64,000 nt of DNA from Mariniblastus sp. (GTDB taxonomy: Bacteria; Planctomycetota; Planctomycetia; Pirellulales; Pirellulaceae): NCBI GenBank assembly GCA_022447555.1, contig JAKVBF010000009.1, positions 1 through 64,000 of the forward strand, read 5' to 3'. Below are positions 27,327-35,925 of this stretch, piece after piece; positions within the stretch are counted from its first letter, which is position 1; each line of letters starts with the position of its first letter. The translations under genes and the position numbers were made by a program. The notes below the pieces were generated by a model, which made no database searches, had not been told where the DNA came from, and saw nothing but the letters and a program-made list of their open reading frames with translations.

Positions 27327-27701
27327 TGGTTTTCCAGTTATTTGTGGGCGAGTGGGTAAGGCAGTTTTCCTTTAGGGGTGATCCACCTAGGTTGGTGATC
27401 GGCTACCAAAGATACTTCCTTTTATGACGACGAGAGAAAGATTTGTTGCTGGGTAAGTTAAGCGAATTGAAAAGACGTTGGCTTAGCCGGTATAACCATC
27501 CTGTTCCGAATGAACCTCACGACGCGTTGATTGCCGCTTACAACTGCATCGGTTGTTTCTGTCGCAAACGGTTTTTCGGAAATGCCGGCGAATTCAAACA
27601 TGACGGGCCGTTAGGGAGATGTGCAATGCGATGGCGGGTTCGTCGAATGAACTTAAACAGGCGACTTGCAGAATGACAGCTTACTTTTATGAAAGTATTG
27701 G
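27327..27701. other. 375-bp divergent region
   Basis: Promoter space for the flanking divergent genes. A 77-codon plus-strand frame (27443-27676, TTG start) has no ribosome site and an unconvincing composition, so I do not call it. Confidence 0.5.
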
Positions 27702-28268
27702 ATGAGTTTGAAGTTTGGGATCTTTCTTGTGGAACACCAAATTGTTTCCTCGGCGCAATTCTGTGGTTTGGTGAAAATGCAGCAAGAGGCACTCGCCTCG
27801 CTGCCGAGTCTTGCCTTACGGAAAAATGACCTTACCATTCGGCAGGTCGCCACACTTTTGGATATGAAAGCCTGCTCTCCCCATTGCTCATTTATTGAAC
27901 TGGCAATTGAGAATGGTTTCCTAGATCGTGTGGCGGGCGAACGCTTGTTGACGGAACAAGCGAAAACCAGTCACTCAATGATGGAACTCGTTGTCCGAAC
28001 CGGTTTGTTAACACAACGTCAAGTGGATTTATTATTCGAACATTTCAGGCGCCTTGAGTCGCGACGTTTTCAGGAGAGGAGGTCGTCTTCAGACCCCGAA
28101 GATTCGCTGCAAGGAAACTCATCCGCCGACAGGATGGAAAATCTGGCATCGCCTCCGTTTCAACGTGTTGATGGCAGTCCATCCATTCGGAGGCCAAAAT
28201 TCCAGCAATTACCGATGATGGTGGTGGCGCCAGGGTTCGGTGAGGGTGCGCTGACTGAGCCAGTGTAG
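27702..28268 (+). CDS. helical-repeat protein, GspE-N/MshEN-like, unknown
   Basis: A 188-residue protein. Its first 115 residues hold two or three similar helical units of the form L-V-E-x-x-I-V-S-x-x-Q-F-x-x-L-V-x-x-Q (FGIFLVEHQIVSSAQF; ELAIENGFLDRVAGERLLTEQ; ELVVRTGLLTQRQVDLLFEHF). This pattern recalls the N-terminal MshEN/GspE units of secretion ATPases, which can bind c-di-GMP in some proteins. The tail is disordered and rich in S, P and R. The likeness is by eye only. Confidence 0.6.
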   Translation: MSLKFGIFLVEHQIVSSAQFCGLVKMQQEALASLPSLALRKNDLTIRQVATLLDMKACSPHCSFIELAIENGFLDRVAGERLLTEQAKTSHSMMELVVRTGLLTQRQVDLLFEHFRRLESRRFQERRSSSDPEDSLQGNSSADRMENLASPPFQRVDGSPSIRRPKFQQLPMMVVAPGFGEGALTEPV

Positions 28269-28323
28269 AACGCTGGGATGAGAACGCGGAAGAGTTTTAT
28301 AAACTCGACTCATCGCATAAAGA

Positions 28324-28348
28324 AAGCCATGTCTTTCCGACATGGCTT
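28324..28348 (-). terminator. terminator of rpsU
   Basis: AAGCCATGTC (28324-28333) and GACATGGCTT (28339-28348) form a 10-bp stem with a 5-base loop. On the minus strand TTTCTTTATG follows. A second, T-less hairpin (GATGAG 28277-28282 with CTCATC 28309-28314, enclosing GAGTTT/AAACTC) lies on the other side, toward the converging plus-strand gene. Confidence 0.85.
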
Positions 28349-28382
28349 ACTGATTTTGGCCCGATTGAAATACTGTTTCCAC

Positions 28383-28580
28383 TTAGCGGTTGGAAAGCAT
28401 GCGAGCTCGTTTTGAGCGTCTTTCGGCTCGGAGTCTTGCGCGGCGTTTTGTTTCACTTGGCTTTTCATAATACTCGCGGCGACGCATTTCCTTTTTAATG
28501 CCACTTCGCTCAACAAGCTTTCTAAACCTTCTAACGGCTTCTTGAATGGACTCTTTGTCCCGTACCAACAGCTTTACCAT
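28383..28580 (-). CDS. rpsU: 30S ribosomal protein bS21
   Basis: A 65-residue basic protein with the bS21 pattern: [45 protein letters not shown], and an arginine-rich end. It binds the 30S platform and helps initiation. Two ATG codons lie in tandem. GGAGGA touches the first (28583), while the second at 28580 has a usable gap and gives the family's usual MVK start. A strong terminator follows. Confidence 0.95.
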   Translation of the reverse strand: MVKLLVRDKESIQEAVRRFRKLVERSGIKKEMRRREYYEKPSETKRRARLRAERRSKRARMLSNR

Positions 28581-28910
28581 CATTCCTCCAAAAACACTCT
28601 TGTTACCATTTATAAAAAGACGCCTATTCGGAATCTTTTAGCGACCGCCAGCGGGCCATGCTGCCGGCGCGAACCGATCTTCTCCCGCTTTTAAGGCGGT
28701 TGCGGGGTTCAATCATGCAATTCTAGCCAGATCTTAACGGCAATGTCTAGGCCTGTTATCGACCACGACAACTTTATTTGTACTGCCTAGTTGGGACAAC
28801 CTGCAAAATTTACCTGTTCCTGCCAAACAAATTTTCAAAGCAAAGTCGACCGCGGTTCTACTCTGGCGTCCGATCCTAACAGCGTCTGAGTAACCTTTTT
28901 GCGAGTAAAA
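28581..28910. other. 330-bp divergent gap
   Basis: Contains the GGAGGA ribosome site of rpsU next to its start and a GC-rich stretch at 28645-28710 with no long hairpin. No gene is visible. Confidence 0.5.
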
Positions 28911-29138
28911 ATGTCCGAATCGACCATCAATCGCGTTTCTGGAGAGCAATTCAAGATTGTTCACGACTTGTTGGCTCGGCAGGACGAAGTGCTTGAGCAG
29001 CTCAATGCTCTCGATGTTCAGGTTGAGGAGGCGATCAAGCAATTCGTCGGCAAAACCGGAGAGGTCGAAGCCGTCAACTCAGAGGCGATAATATCGCCCA
29101 CCGAATCTTCTCAGATACCAGAACCCAAGGCCGCTTAG
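28911..29138 (+). CDS. small coiled-coil protein, unknown
   Basis: A 75-residue protein (SESTINRVSGEQF at the start). Its middle is a heptad-like helix (VHDLLARQDEVLEQLNALDVQVEEAIKQF) and the C terminus is acidic and flexible. Coding is supported by its composition and by the ATG after an A-rich stretch; the ribosome site is weak. I do not know the family. A TTG at 28899 would lengthen it by four residues. Confidence 0.6.
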   Translation: MSESTINRVSGEQFKIVHDLLARQDEVLEQLNALDVQVEEAIKQFVGKTGEVEAVNSEAIISPTESSQIPEPKAA

Positions 29139-29530
29139 GTTGAGTATGCCTCTCTGATTGAGAGGGGCGGGGGGCCCCGAAGTCACCTCGATCCTGAGGC
29201 TCGCGACGGTCACCGAGAAGGCTGACTTGGTCTAATGAACTTTCAGGATCGACGAACTCCATCAATAAAAGGTGTCGGTTGCTGAGTGAAAGACTCCAAT
29301 CGCAAGCCGTCTTTAGAGATCGTGGAGATCGACTTTGATGATCTTATCGCGCTGGATCGTATTTGGCTTTTCCGGCCGCCTGATAATCTTAATTCCAATC
29401 GGCTTCCAAATCCACGTGTAACTGCTTGCCCATGCGATCACGGGCTGGTAATTTCTGCTAAACTACAGTGATCTGTGCATGCCATTATCTCAATTGGTTT
29501 TCATTATGTTTACGCGGAGTATTCCCTGCC
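29139..29530. other. 392-bp intergenic region with structured segment 29149-29252
   Basis: Complementary pieces: CCTCTC-tgatt-GAGAGG (29149-29165), TCGATCCTGA (29188-29197) with TCAGGATCGA (29243-29252), and AAGTCA (29180-29185) with TGACTT (29223-29228), a partly competing pairing. CCTC/GAGG (29186-29199) is another small hairpin. It could be a transcript end of the small gene upstream, a leader of the PQQ-repeat gene, or a small RNA. The 29253-29530 part holds the promoter side of that gene and nothing else that I can name. Confidence 0.35.
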
Positions 29531-30841
29531 ATGAAATCGTTTTTTTCTAGATTAGAATTGAGTTTCGTTTTGTCGGGGCTTCTACTGCTGCAACCTTTGG
29601 CGGCCGTTGGTTTCGATGATTGGCCGCAGTGGCGCGGTGCGGATCAAACCAGTTTAAGTGGCGAATCAAATCTTCCGGATATCTTGGGTGAGGACAACCT
29701 CTTGTGGCGCACCGAATTGCCTGGTCCCGCCGGCGCGAGTCCCATCGTTTGGGGAGATCGTATTTTTGTGACGACCGCCGATGGAGATAATTTAGCCCTG
29801 ATGTGTTTTTCCACTCAAGGTGAATTGCAGTGGCAGAGATCGCTGGAGGGCAAAAATTCCGTCACTCGAATGGATAAAAGTAATTCAGCAAGTCCCTCTC
29901 CAATGACCGATGGCAAGCATGTTTGGGCAATGATGAACAACGGAGTCATGCATTGTTTTACGCTCGACGGAGACCTCGTATGGAAAAAAGATATGCAGGA
30001 GGAATACGGGGAATTTCAGATCCAATTTGGTATGGCGACGACGCCGGTGTGGGATGGTGGGAAGCTCTACTTTCAATTCATTCACGGTCCGATGCGGGAA
30101 AAAGGTACGAGTGTTGGATGGGTAATCGCCTTAGACGCGAATGATGGCAGCGAAGTTTGGAAGCACGAAAGAAAAACGCCTGCGACACAAGAGAACAAGC
30201 ACTCATACACTTCACCCGTCGTCTATCGGTCTCCGTCAGCGGAGTATCTAATCACGCTCGGAGGTGATTACGCTATTGGGCATTCGTTAAAAGATGGCTC
30301 CGAAATTTGGCGTTGCGGAGGAATTAATCCACTGGATGGCTATAACCCATTTTTACGTTTGGTCAGTTCCCCCGTTTGCAGCAAAGATCTGATTGTGATT
30401 CCGTCGGCAAAAAGAGGCCCCATCATTGGGCTGGAGGCCGACAGCAAGCATTTGCAAGGTGATGTCACGGATGTTCCTGAAGCCCATCGTTGGAGAATCA
30501 AACGTGGAACGCCAGATGTAGCGACGCCTGTGATTGCCGGAAGCAGGGTCTACTTTGCTCGTGAAGACGGAGTGTTTGTCTCGGCAGACGCTCAGACCGG
30601 CAAGCTTGATTACGAGGAGCGGACACTCGCTGGTAAACACCGGGGAACGCCGGTTGTAGCGGACGGTAAAATCTACGTCGTCGGCCGTGATGGAAATATT
30701 GTTGTATTGAAGACAGGTCCAGTGCACAACGTGATATCGGAATATGATTTGGGTGAGCAAACAACGGCATCGCCCGCCATCTCGAATGGTCGTATTTTCA
30801 TCCGATCTCATAATGCATTATACGCCTTTGGCAAACCTTAG
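29531..30841 (+). CDS. secreted PQQ-binding-like beta-propeller protein
   Basis: A 436-residue protein. After a signal peptide (FVLSGLLLLQPLAAVGF) come WPQWRGADQTS, the hallmark of exported planctomycete and verrucomicrobial propellers, and repeated blades such as PGPAGASPIVWGDRIFVTTADG, TPVWDGGKLYF, SPVVYRSPSAEYLITLGGDYAIG and ATPVIAGSRVYFAREDGVFVSADAQTG. No quinone-dehydrogenase catalytic motif is evident, so it may bind rather than oxidise. I chose the ATG at 29531 over an upstream frame start because the signal peptide begins there. Confidence 0.88.
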   Translation: MKSFFSRLELSFVLSGLLLLQPLAAVGFDDWPQWRGADQTSLSGESNLPDILGEDNLLWRTELPGPAGASPIVWGDRIFVTTADGDNLALMCFSTQGELQWQRSLEGKNSVTRMDKSNSASPSPMTDGKHVWAMMNNGVMHCFTLDGDLVWKKDMQEEYGEFQIQFGMATTPVWDGGKLYFQFIHGPMREKGTSVGWVIALDANDGSEVWKHERKTPATQENKHSYTSPVVYRSPSAEYLITLGGDYAIGHSLKDGSEIWRCGGINPLDGYNPFLRLVSSPVCSKDLIVIPSAKRGPIIGLEADSKHLQGDVTDVPEAHRWRIKRGTPDVATPVIAGSRVYFAREDGVFVSADAQTGKLDYEERTLAGKHRGTPVVADGKIYVVGRDGNIVVLKTGPVHNVISEYDLGEQTTASPAISNGRIFIRSHNALYAFGKP

Positions 30842-30877
30842 ATGTTTTTAGCGCCGCGTTTTTGAGGGGTAAATGAG

Positions 30878-31969
30878 ATGATTGACCGATTAAGCAATTG
30901 GGGCACCGTGGGACTCGCGTTGGCGATCTTTTTGAGTCTGCTCACGATGGCAGCTGCGGGCCAGGACGGCGGCGCAACTCAGAAAGCAACGCCGCAGCCC
31001 AAGAAACTCACCTATGCCATCGCGATTCACGGTGGGGCAGGTTCCAATCCCAAACGTTTTTCAGATGCTGCCAATAAGCGGCGGCGCAACTCACTAGAAA
31101 AAGCTCTGCGGATTGGAACGGAGATTCTCAAATCGGGAGGAACATCGCTCGAAGCGGTCGAACAGGTCGTTTTATTTCTGGAAGACGATCCTCAGTTTAA
31201 CGCTGGAAAGGGGGCGGTTTTTAATGCGGCAAGTAGTCACGAACTGGATGCCTCCATCATGGATGGTAAAACGCTGGAGTGTGGCGCGGTGGCGGGAGTC
31301 TGGACAGTCAAGAATCCGATTTCACTGGCAAGAATGGTCATGACTGAGACGCCTCATGTGCTCCTGGCTGGCAGTGGCGCCGAAGCGTTCGCGACGAAAA
31401 TGAACGTTCCGCGAGTGAAAACGTCCTATTTTGACACGCAGTCGACCTTGGAGGCTTGGAAACGGGTAAGAGCCAAAATGGGTGATAATGGAAAGCTTGG
31501 GGAGCCGAATCAAATTCTAGAGATCGCCACCGGATCATACCTCGGTACGGTTGGGTGCGTTGCGCTCGACCAAACGGGAAACCTGGCGGCGGCAACTTCT
31601 ACAGGCGGAATGACGAATAAGCAATTTGGTCGGGTGGGTGATAGTCCGATTGTTGGAGCAGGTACCTTCGCAGACAATCGATCGTGCGCGGTGTCCTGTA
31701 CCGGGATCGGTGAACAGTTTATTCGTAATGCAGTGGCATTTAATGTTTCGGCTCAAATGAGATTTCGTGGTTCAACACTGGACCAGAGTGTACAGAATGT
31801 TTTACAAAACGAGTTGAAACCAGGTGACGGAGGGATCATTGCGGTTGGACACGATGGTTCCATTTCGATGCGATTCAACACAAGTGGCATGTCGCGAGCC
31901 GCTGCCGATTCCAGTGGTCGCTTCGAGGTTTTGTGGGGGAATCCATCGGATTCTAATAAGCTTCCTTAG
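30878..31969 (+). CDS. isoaspartyl peptidase/L-asparaginase (Ntn hydrolase), exported
   Basis: A 363-residue precursor. A signal-like N terminus ([18 protein letters not shown]) precedes the plant-type asparaginase fold: [23 protein letters not shown] and [19 protein letters not shown]. Autocleavage should occur before T224 in [11 protein letters not shown], which becomes the nucleophile; [26 protein letters not shown] lines the active site. The enzyme removes isoaspartyl residues or hydrolyses asparagine. It starts 36 bases after the PQQ-propeller gene with GAGGGGTAA before the ATG and is probably cotranscribed. Confidence 0.93.
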   Translation: MIDRLSNWGTVGLALAIFLSLLTMAAAGQDGGATQKATPQPKKLTYAIAIHGGAGSNPKRFSDAANKRRRNSLEKALRIGTEILKSGGTSLEAVEQVVLFLEDDPQFNAGKGAVFNAASSHELDASIMDGKTLECGAVAGVWTVKNPISLARMVMTETPHVLLAGSGAEAFATKMNVPRVKTSYFDTQSTLEAWKRVRAKMGDNGKLGEPNQILEIATGSYLGTVGCVALDQTGNLAAATSTGGMTNKQFGRVGDSPIVGAGTFADNRSCAVSCTGIGEQFIRNAVAFNVSAQMRFRGSTLDQSVQNVLQNELKPGDGGIIAVGHDGSISMRFNTSGMSRAAADSSGRFEVLWGNPSDSNKLP

Positions 31970-32063
31970 TTCCCGGCGATCATCAATTCCTTGTTCGTTG
32001 ACTGAATCGCCCGTGCGTCTTCGTGGTAACGATCCTACTGGTTTCGGCTCTCCTCGTTTTGGG

Positions 32064-32960
32064 TTAACGGCTTAACTTGCGAAGGTTCCTTAGCATCTGG
32101 GTTATATCATCTTGGGTCGAAGCCGAGGCTGTTACCACGAGAATGCGAAGAGGACGGTAGTAGTGAATCACACCGTCACCGCCACTGCGTTTCCAAGATT
32201 GGGGATCAATCGTGCTCTCAATGAGAGCGACTAATTCGGGCCCGTGATCCCAAAGAGGCGCGAAATTACCTCCAACATGGGTCCAGGCCTGAAGGGGGCC
32301 ACCGGTGATCGCGCTCATTGCATGGATGTCTCGTGACATCGACTCAGCGAGTAGTGATTCCGCTTCAAATTTCGAATGGGCCGACTGGAAGATCGCCGAA
32401 TCTTCCGGATGCTCTGGATTGGATCTGGCGTTCAATACGGTTTTTTGAGTTTTTTCAATTGAACGGGACGCGGAGGGCGAATCCATTCGTCGCGCTTGGA
32501 TGGCCTCTTTGGCCAACCGGCGGTCCCTACGTTTTATGTCTAATTCAATCTCTTTACGACAATTCTTTAGTCGAGTCGCAGTGATCGCTCGAAGACTTTT
32601 TAATTGATCATTAGCTTCGAAACGTTCATCGTTAACGATTTCGTAATGTAGTTGACACAGGTCCACAATGGCACCGACTGCTGAAATCGGGTCGTCTTTA
32701 GATTTGGATCGTTTCAGAAATGCCTTTAAATCTTTGCGGATCTCACCGATTGGTCTTTGAAAGGAGCGTGCAGGGGACTCATGAACGTGTTCGTGGGCTC
32801 CGATTGGGTTTAACCAAGCAAGATTAATCACGAAAGCGACACAGCAAAGCAATCCCAGGAAGTTTAGGACGTGGGTGGTTTGGAAAGTGGGGAATGGAAT
32901 CCGGCTTTTACCCAAGACAAAGCGAGCGTGTCGATGTGAAACCGTTGTCGGTTGCCTCAT
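32064..32960 (-). CDS. secreted or membrane-anchored helical protein, unknown
   Basis: A 298-residue protein. About 30 basic residues precede one hydrophobic segment (VLNFLGLLCCVAFVINLAWL), either a long signal peptide or an anchor, followed by a histidine-containing HEHVHESPAR. The middle is charged and helical (CRKEIELDIKRRDRRLAKEAIQ). The last 90 residues look folded (GGPLQAWTHVGGNFAPLWDHG). No family is recognised. Start 32960 is set by an unusually perfect Shine-Dalgarno sequence. Confidence 0.7.
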   Translation of the reverse strand: MRQPTTVSHRHARFVLGKSRIPFPTFQTTHVLNFLGLLCCVAFVINLAWLNPIGAHEHVHESPARSFQRPIGEIRKDLKAFLKRSKSKDDPISAVGAIVDLCQLHYEIVNDERFEANDQLKSLRAITATRLKNCRKEIELDIKRRDRRLAKEAIQARRMDSPSASRSIEKTQKTVLNARSNPEHPEDSAIFQSAHSKFEAESLLAESMSRDIHAMSAITGGPLQAWTHVGGNFAPLWDHGPELVALIESTIDPQSWKRSGGDGVIHYYRPLRILVVTASASTQDDITQMLRNLRKLSR

Positions 32961-32965
32961 ATTTT

Positions 32966-32975
32966 GATCACCTCC
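32966..32975 (-). promoter_or_regulatory. near-perfect Shine-Dalgarno sequence
   Basis: GGAGGTGATC is a ten-base match to the 16S rRNA 3' end, with a five-base spacer to the ATG at 32960. It decides this start over an ATG eight codons upstream and predicts strong translation. Confidence 0.85.
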
Positions 32976-33192
32976 AGATTGCATGTCGCCCCTCTGTTGA
33001 ACTGTTAAAAGACTAGACCCGTTAGGGTTCCTATCCTAACCGTTTTTAGATGGTCGTAAAATGGTGACTCAAACAACTTGTCAAACGGTAAGTAAGGTCA
33101 CTCTTAGGCAGATTGAGCGGCCACTTTTTCAATGAACTTTGGAAGTTTTTATTGAGCTTTGGTATTTCGTCAATGTTGAGTGGAGCAGGACC

Positions 33193-33882
33193 CTAGGATG
33201 GGGTAGGCCGCTTGTCTTCTAAGCGATTACAGAAACGACCAAGTCCGAAATTCTGCATCAGTAAACCACTCACGATGAGGCCGACTGCGGCACCCGATAA
33301 TACATCACTGGTCCAATGAGCGTTGCTCACAATGCGCTGTAGTGACGCCATGACAGCCAAAACGGCAAAGAGATACTTGCCTCGGGGGAACACGTAGGTT
33401 AGACCGATCGCCAATCCAACCGCGGTGGCTGTGTGACCAGACGGAAAAGATTGGAACTTGTTGGTCATGTTTAGCGAGGAATCTTGAATCAAACCAGACC
33501 ACGTCGACGTGGCTAGTTCCCATCGATCCACGAAGTCGCCAGGTCGCTGTCTGACTAGAAATAACTTAATGCATTGGGCCGTCAAACCCGAAAGCCCAGC
33601 CAACATGGCGATCCTTGGAACAAACTTGCGTTTATCCGGAAACACCACCCACAAACTGATCAGGATCATGAGGACTCCAAAACCGTGTGCAAAGATCTCT
33701 GACAGATGAATGATTCGACGGATATCACCTGGTAAAAATCCCGCGCTGATCGATTGTGAGATGTTGACGTCGTAGGGCGCGATGTAGAGCGCCCCAACTA
33801 ACAACGCGGCGGCGGGTAGCAAGATTCGAGGCCACGTGAATTGGGACCGGAGATCCGTCAACGGTTGTGTCTCGGTCGGCAT
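33193..33882 (-). CDS. PAP2-family membrane phosphatase
   Basis: A 229-residue polytopic protein with the three PAP2 motifs: KLFLVRQRP, PSGHTATA with its catalytic-site histidine, and SNAHWTSDVLSGAAVG with the nucleophile histidine. About five membrane helices. It should remove phosphate from lipid phosphates such as phosphatidate or undecaprenyl diphosphate; the exact substrate is not clear. The ribosome site is weak. Confidence 0.92.
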   Translation of the reverse strand: MPTETQPLTDLRSQFTWPRILLPAAALLVGALYIAPYDVNISQSISAGFLPGDIRRIIHLSEIFAHGFGVLMILISLWVVFPDKRKFVPRIAMLAGLSGLTAQCIKLFLVRQRPGDFVDRWELATSTWSGLIQDSSLNMTNKFQSFPSGHTATAVGLAIGLTYVFPRGKYLFAVLAVMASLQRIVSNAHWTSDVLSGAAVGLIVSGLLMQNFGLGRFCNRLEDKRPTPS

Positions 33883-34102
33883 GGATCAACGCTTTCATCT
33901 TTGGGCAGACTGTCTGATTAACTGTATACGAATAGGGGCAATATAAAAAAGACGAATTTTAATGAAAAGATAAGGTACTTGACGAGAATCAAGCATTGGC
34001 TGAATTGGTTATGGGAGCGCCAAAAGCAAGGCGGGGTCAGGGGCTCGTTGTTTTTAATGTGAGTCCAGAAAGAATGGGCGGAAATCAGTCGGGAGGAGAA
34101 GG

Positions 34103-35134
34103 TTATTCTTTTTCCGACTCCAGCGTTTCCCGGTTTTTGTTCCCTTCCCGTTTCCGATGAAAGAACCATGCCACAGCGCCGATCGCGGAGGTCATTAGGA
34201 GAACGAATCGAAATGTGAATGCAATGATGATAGCGCGTTGGTTGCCGCTGCTTGAGGCGAAAGCCTGATATAGAAAATCGAGTGCCAGTTCCATGCCTCC
34301 AATTCCACCGGGTAACGGAATCGCATTGGCGGTCATTGAAATGGGTGTAATGATAAAATGCTGAGCCAGTGACGGGTGGGATTCATTTATCGCTAATGCA
34401 ATCGAAAAGATCGAGCTCGCGAAACAAACAACCATGACTGCGCTTAAAAGGAAGCAAGACCCGAGAGCTCGTTTCCTTTTCTGATAAACGATTAAAACCT
34501 GGGCGAGGCGGTCGATGATCGGACCCAGCTTGGGCATGGCGGTCAACTGTTTGAACCCTTTCGTTTGCGTCAGTCGAGGGATGAAGAGCAATGCGATGAG
34601 GCCGGAGTAACCGACAAACGTAGCTGTGACGATAAAGCGACAGGCGGTGATCATTGCCTGTGTCTTTTGAGGATTTGCTGTTTTTCCAAAGTGGGCAATA
34701 TCGGTTAGTAAAAACGCCGCCGAGGCAAAGCTGAACATGGTTAAGAGGCCGATCATTCGGTCCGCCAATACCGAGGCGATGACTTCGGGTACCCGATGTT
34801 TGATCTGCCTTGCGACATAGAACGCCCGCAGTGAGTCACCACCAACCACACCAAAAGCGAACAAGTTAAAGAAAGATCCAATAAAACCAATGCGAACTGC
34901 GTCATAAATGTTGAAAGGGATGCCGAGAGCTCGAACCATCACTCTCCACCGGAGATAGCTGACAACATGCGCGGTGATACATAGTACGATGGCCATTCCC
35001 AACCAGCCCCAGCTTAAATCTTCAGCGGATAAATCGTGGAACTGTTCCGTCGACCGCGCTGAATGGAAGAGGTAACCCAGAATGCCCACCGAAAGCACGG
35101 TCTTGCAAATCAGGATCGCAAATTTTTTGCTCAC
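34103..35134 (-). CDS. LPG-synthase-type transmembrane protein (UPF0104/AglD-like)
   Basis: A 343-residue protein with eight or so membrane helices and the family signatures YLRWRVMVRALGI, FFNLFAFGVVGGDSLRAFYVARQ, ASVLADRMIGL and TANAIPLPGGIGGMELALDFLY. It matches the flippase-like membrane half of lysylphosphatidylglycerol synthase without the aminoacyl-transfer domain. A role in moving or modifying lipids is plausible only. Its GTG start overlaps the TGA of the upstream methyltransferase by four bases (GTGA). Confidence 0.88.
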   Translation of the reverse strand: MSKKFAILICKTVLSVGILGYLFHSARSTEQFHDLSAEDLSWGWLGMAIVLCITAHVVSYLRWRVMVRALGIPFNIYDAVRIGFIGSFFNLFAFGVVGGDSLRAFYVARQIKHRVPEVIASVLADRMIGLLTMFSFASAAFLLTDIAHFGKTANPQKTQAMITACRFIVTATFVGYSGLIALLFIPRLTQTKGFKQLTAMPKLGPIIDRLAQVLIVYQKRKRALGSCFLLSAVMVVCFASSIFSIALAINESHPSLAQHFIITPISMTANAIPLPGGIGGMELALDFLYQAFASSSGNQRAIIIAFTFRFVLLMTSAIGAVAWFFHRKREGNKNRETLESEKE

Positions 35135-35925
35135 GTGTTCTCGCTCAATCGGGTTGCTCGAGTGGCAATGAAAACGTTCATATATTCCGACAATGGCTCT
35201 TCTGGTATTTTCCAGCTGTCTTCGTATAGATCGCGGATAACAAACCCTGCATCCAGTTGACCCGCAAGTTGATCCGTCAAGCTATGCCCAAATTCCATAG
35301 GCTGCCTGTTATCGAGCAATTTTTGACGATTCTCAGGAGAAAGGTCACGGTCGTCGGAGTAGGGAATCCGGTGGTTGACCACTAACTTACCTTTTTGCAT
35401 CTCGAAACTATCAAAAAGATATCGGACCGGGTTGTTAAAGCCGGCTAAAAGTTCACCCCCCGGACGCAGCACTCGAAAGGCTTCATTCCAAACGGGTCGG
35501 ATTGCCGGAGCGAAACAATTCGAGCATGGGTGGATGATCAGGTCAAATGTCTGATCTGCAAAGGCCGTTAAATCATCCATCGGGCTCAACACGGTACTTA
35601 TTTGCAAGTCCTCTCGTCGGGCGACTTCTCGATCCCTTGCGAGTTGGGCGGGACTGTTGTCCAGTGTGGTCACATTCGCGCCGGCAGCTGCCAAAAGGGG
35701 GGCTTGTTGGCCACCACCACCGGCTAAACAAAGGATATTCGCGTTCTGGAGTTCTGGAAACCAATTTTTTGGGACAGCTTTTTCTGGAGTCAATATAATT
35801 TCCCAGTCACCCTGTCGCGCACGCTGAATTGTTTCTGGTGAAACAGGTTGGGTCCATTCATTATTATTCGCTGCCAAATGATCCCAAGCAATTCGGTTGT
35901 AGTCGACTAATTCTGGTTCGTGCAT
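35131..35925 (-). CDS. class I SAM-dependent methyltransferase (UbiE/Methyltransf_11-like)
   Basis: A 264-residue protein. Motif I is ANILCLAGGGGQQAPLLAAAGANVTTLD, the acid motif comes after it, and FDLIIHPCSNCF plus EAFRVLRPGGELLAGF are the later motifs of Methyltransf_11. The C-terminal part (GHSLTDQLAGQLDAGFVIRDLYED) is common in small-molecule methylases. The GAGAAGG site before the ATG is good. It overlaps the FIST gene by 19 bases upstream and the membrane protein by four bases downstream, so the three form one operon. Confidence 0.9.
   Translation of the reverse strand: MHEPELVDYNRIAWDHLAANNNEWTQPVSPETIQRARQGDWEIILTPEKAVPKNWFPELQNANILCLAGGGGQQAPLLAAAGANVTTLDNSPAQLARDREVARREDLQISTVLSPMDDLTAFADQTFDLIIHPCSNCFAPAIRPVWNEAFRVLRPGGELLAGFNNPVRYLFDSFEMQKGKLVVNHRIPYSDDRDLSPENRQKLLDNRQPMEFGHSLTDQLAGQLDAGFVIRDLYEDSWKIPEEPLSEYMNVFIATRATRLSENT

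Noticed and set aside
27443-27676. 77-codon ORF in the divergent gap
   Set aside because: TTG start, no ribosome site, composition rich in R, C and W as in noncoding frames.
29286-29471. 61-codon ORF before the PQQ-repeat gene
   Set aside because: GTG start without a ribosome site and no recognisable protein features; cannot be excluded.
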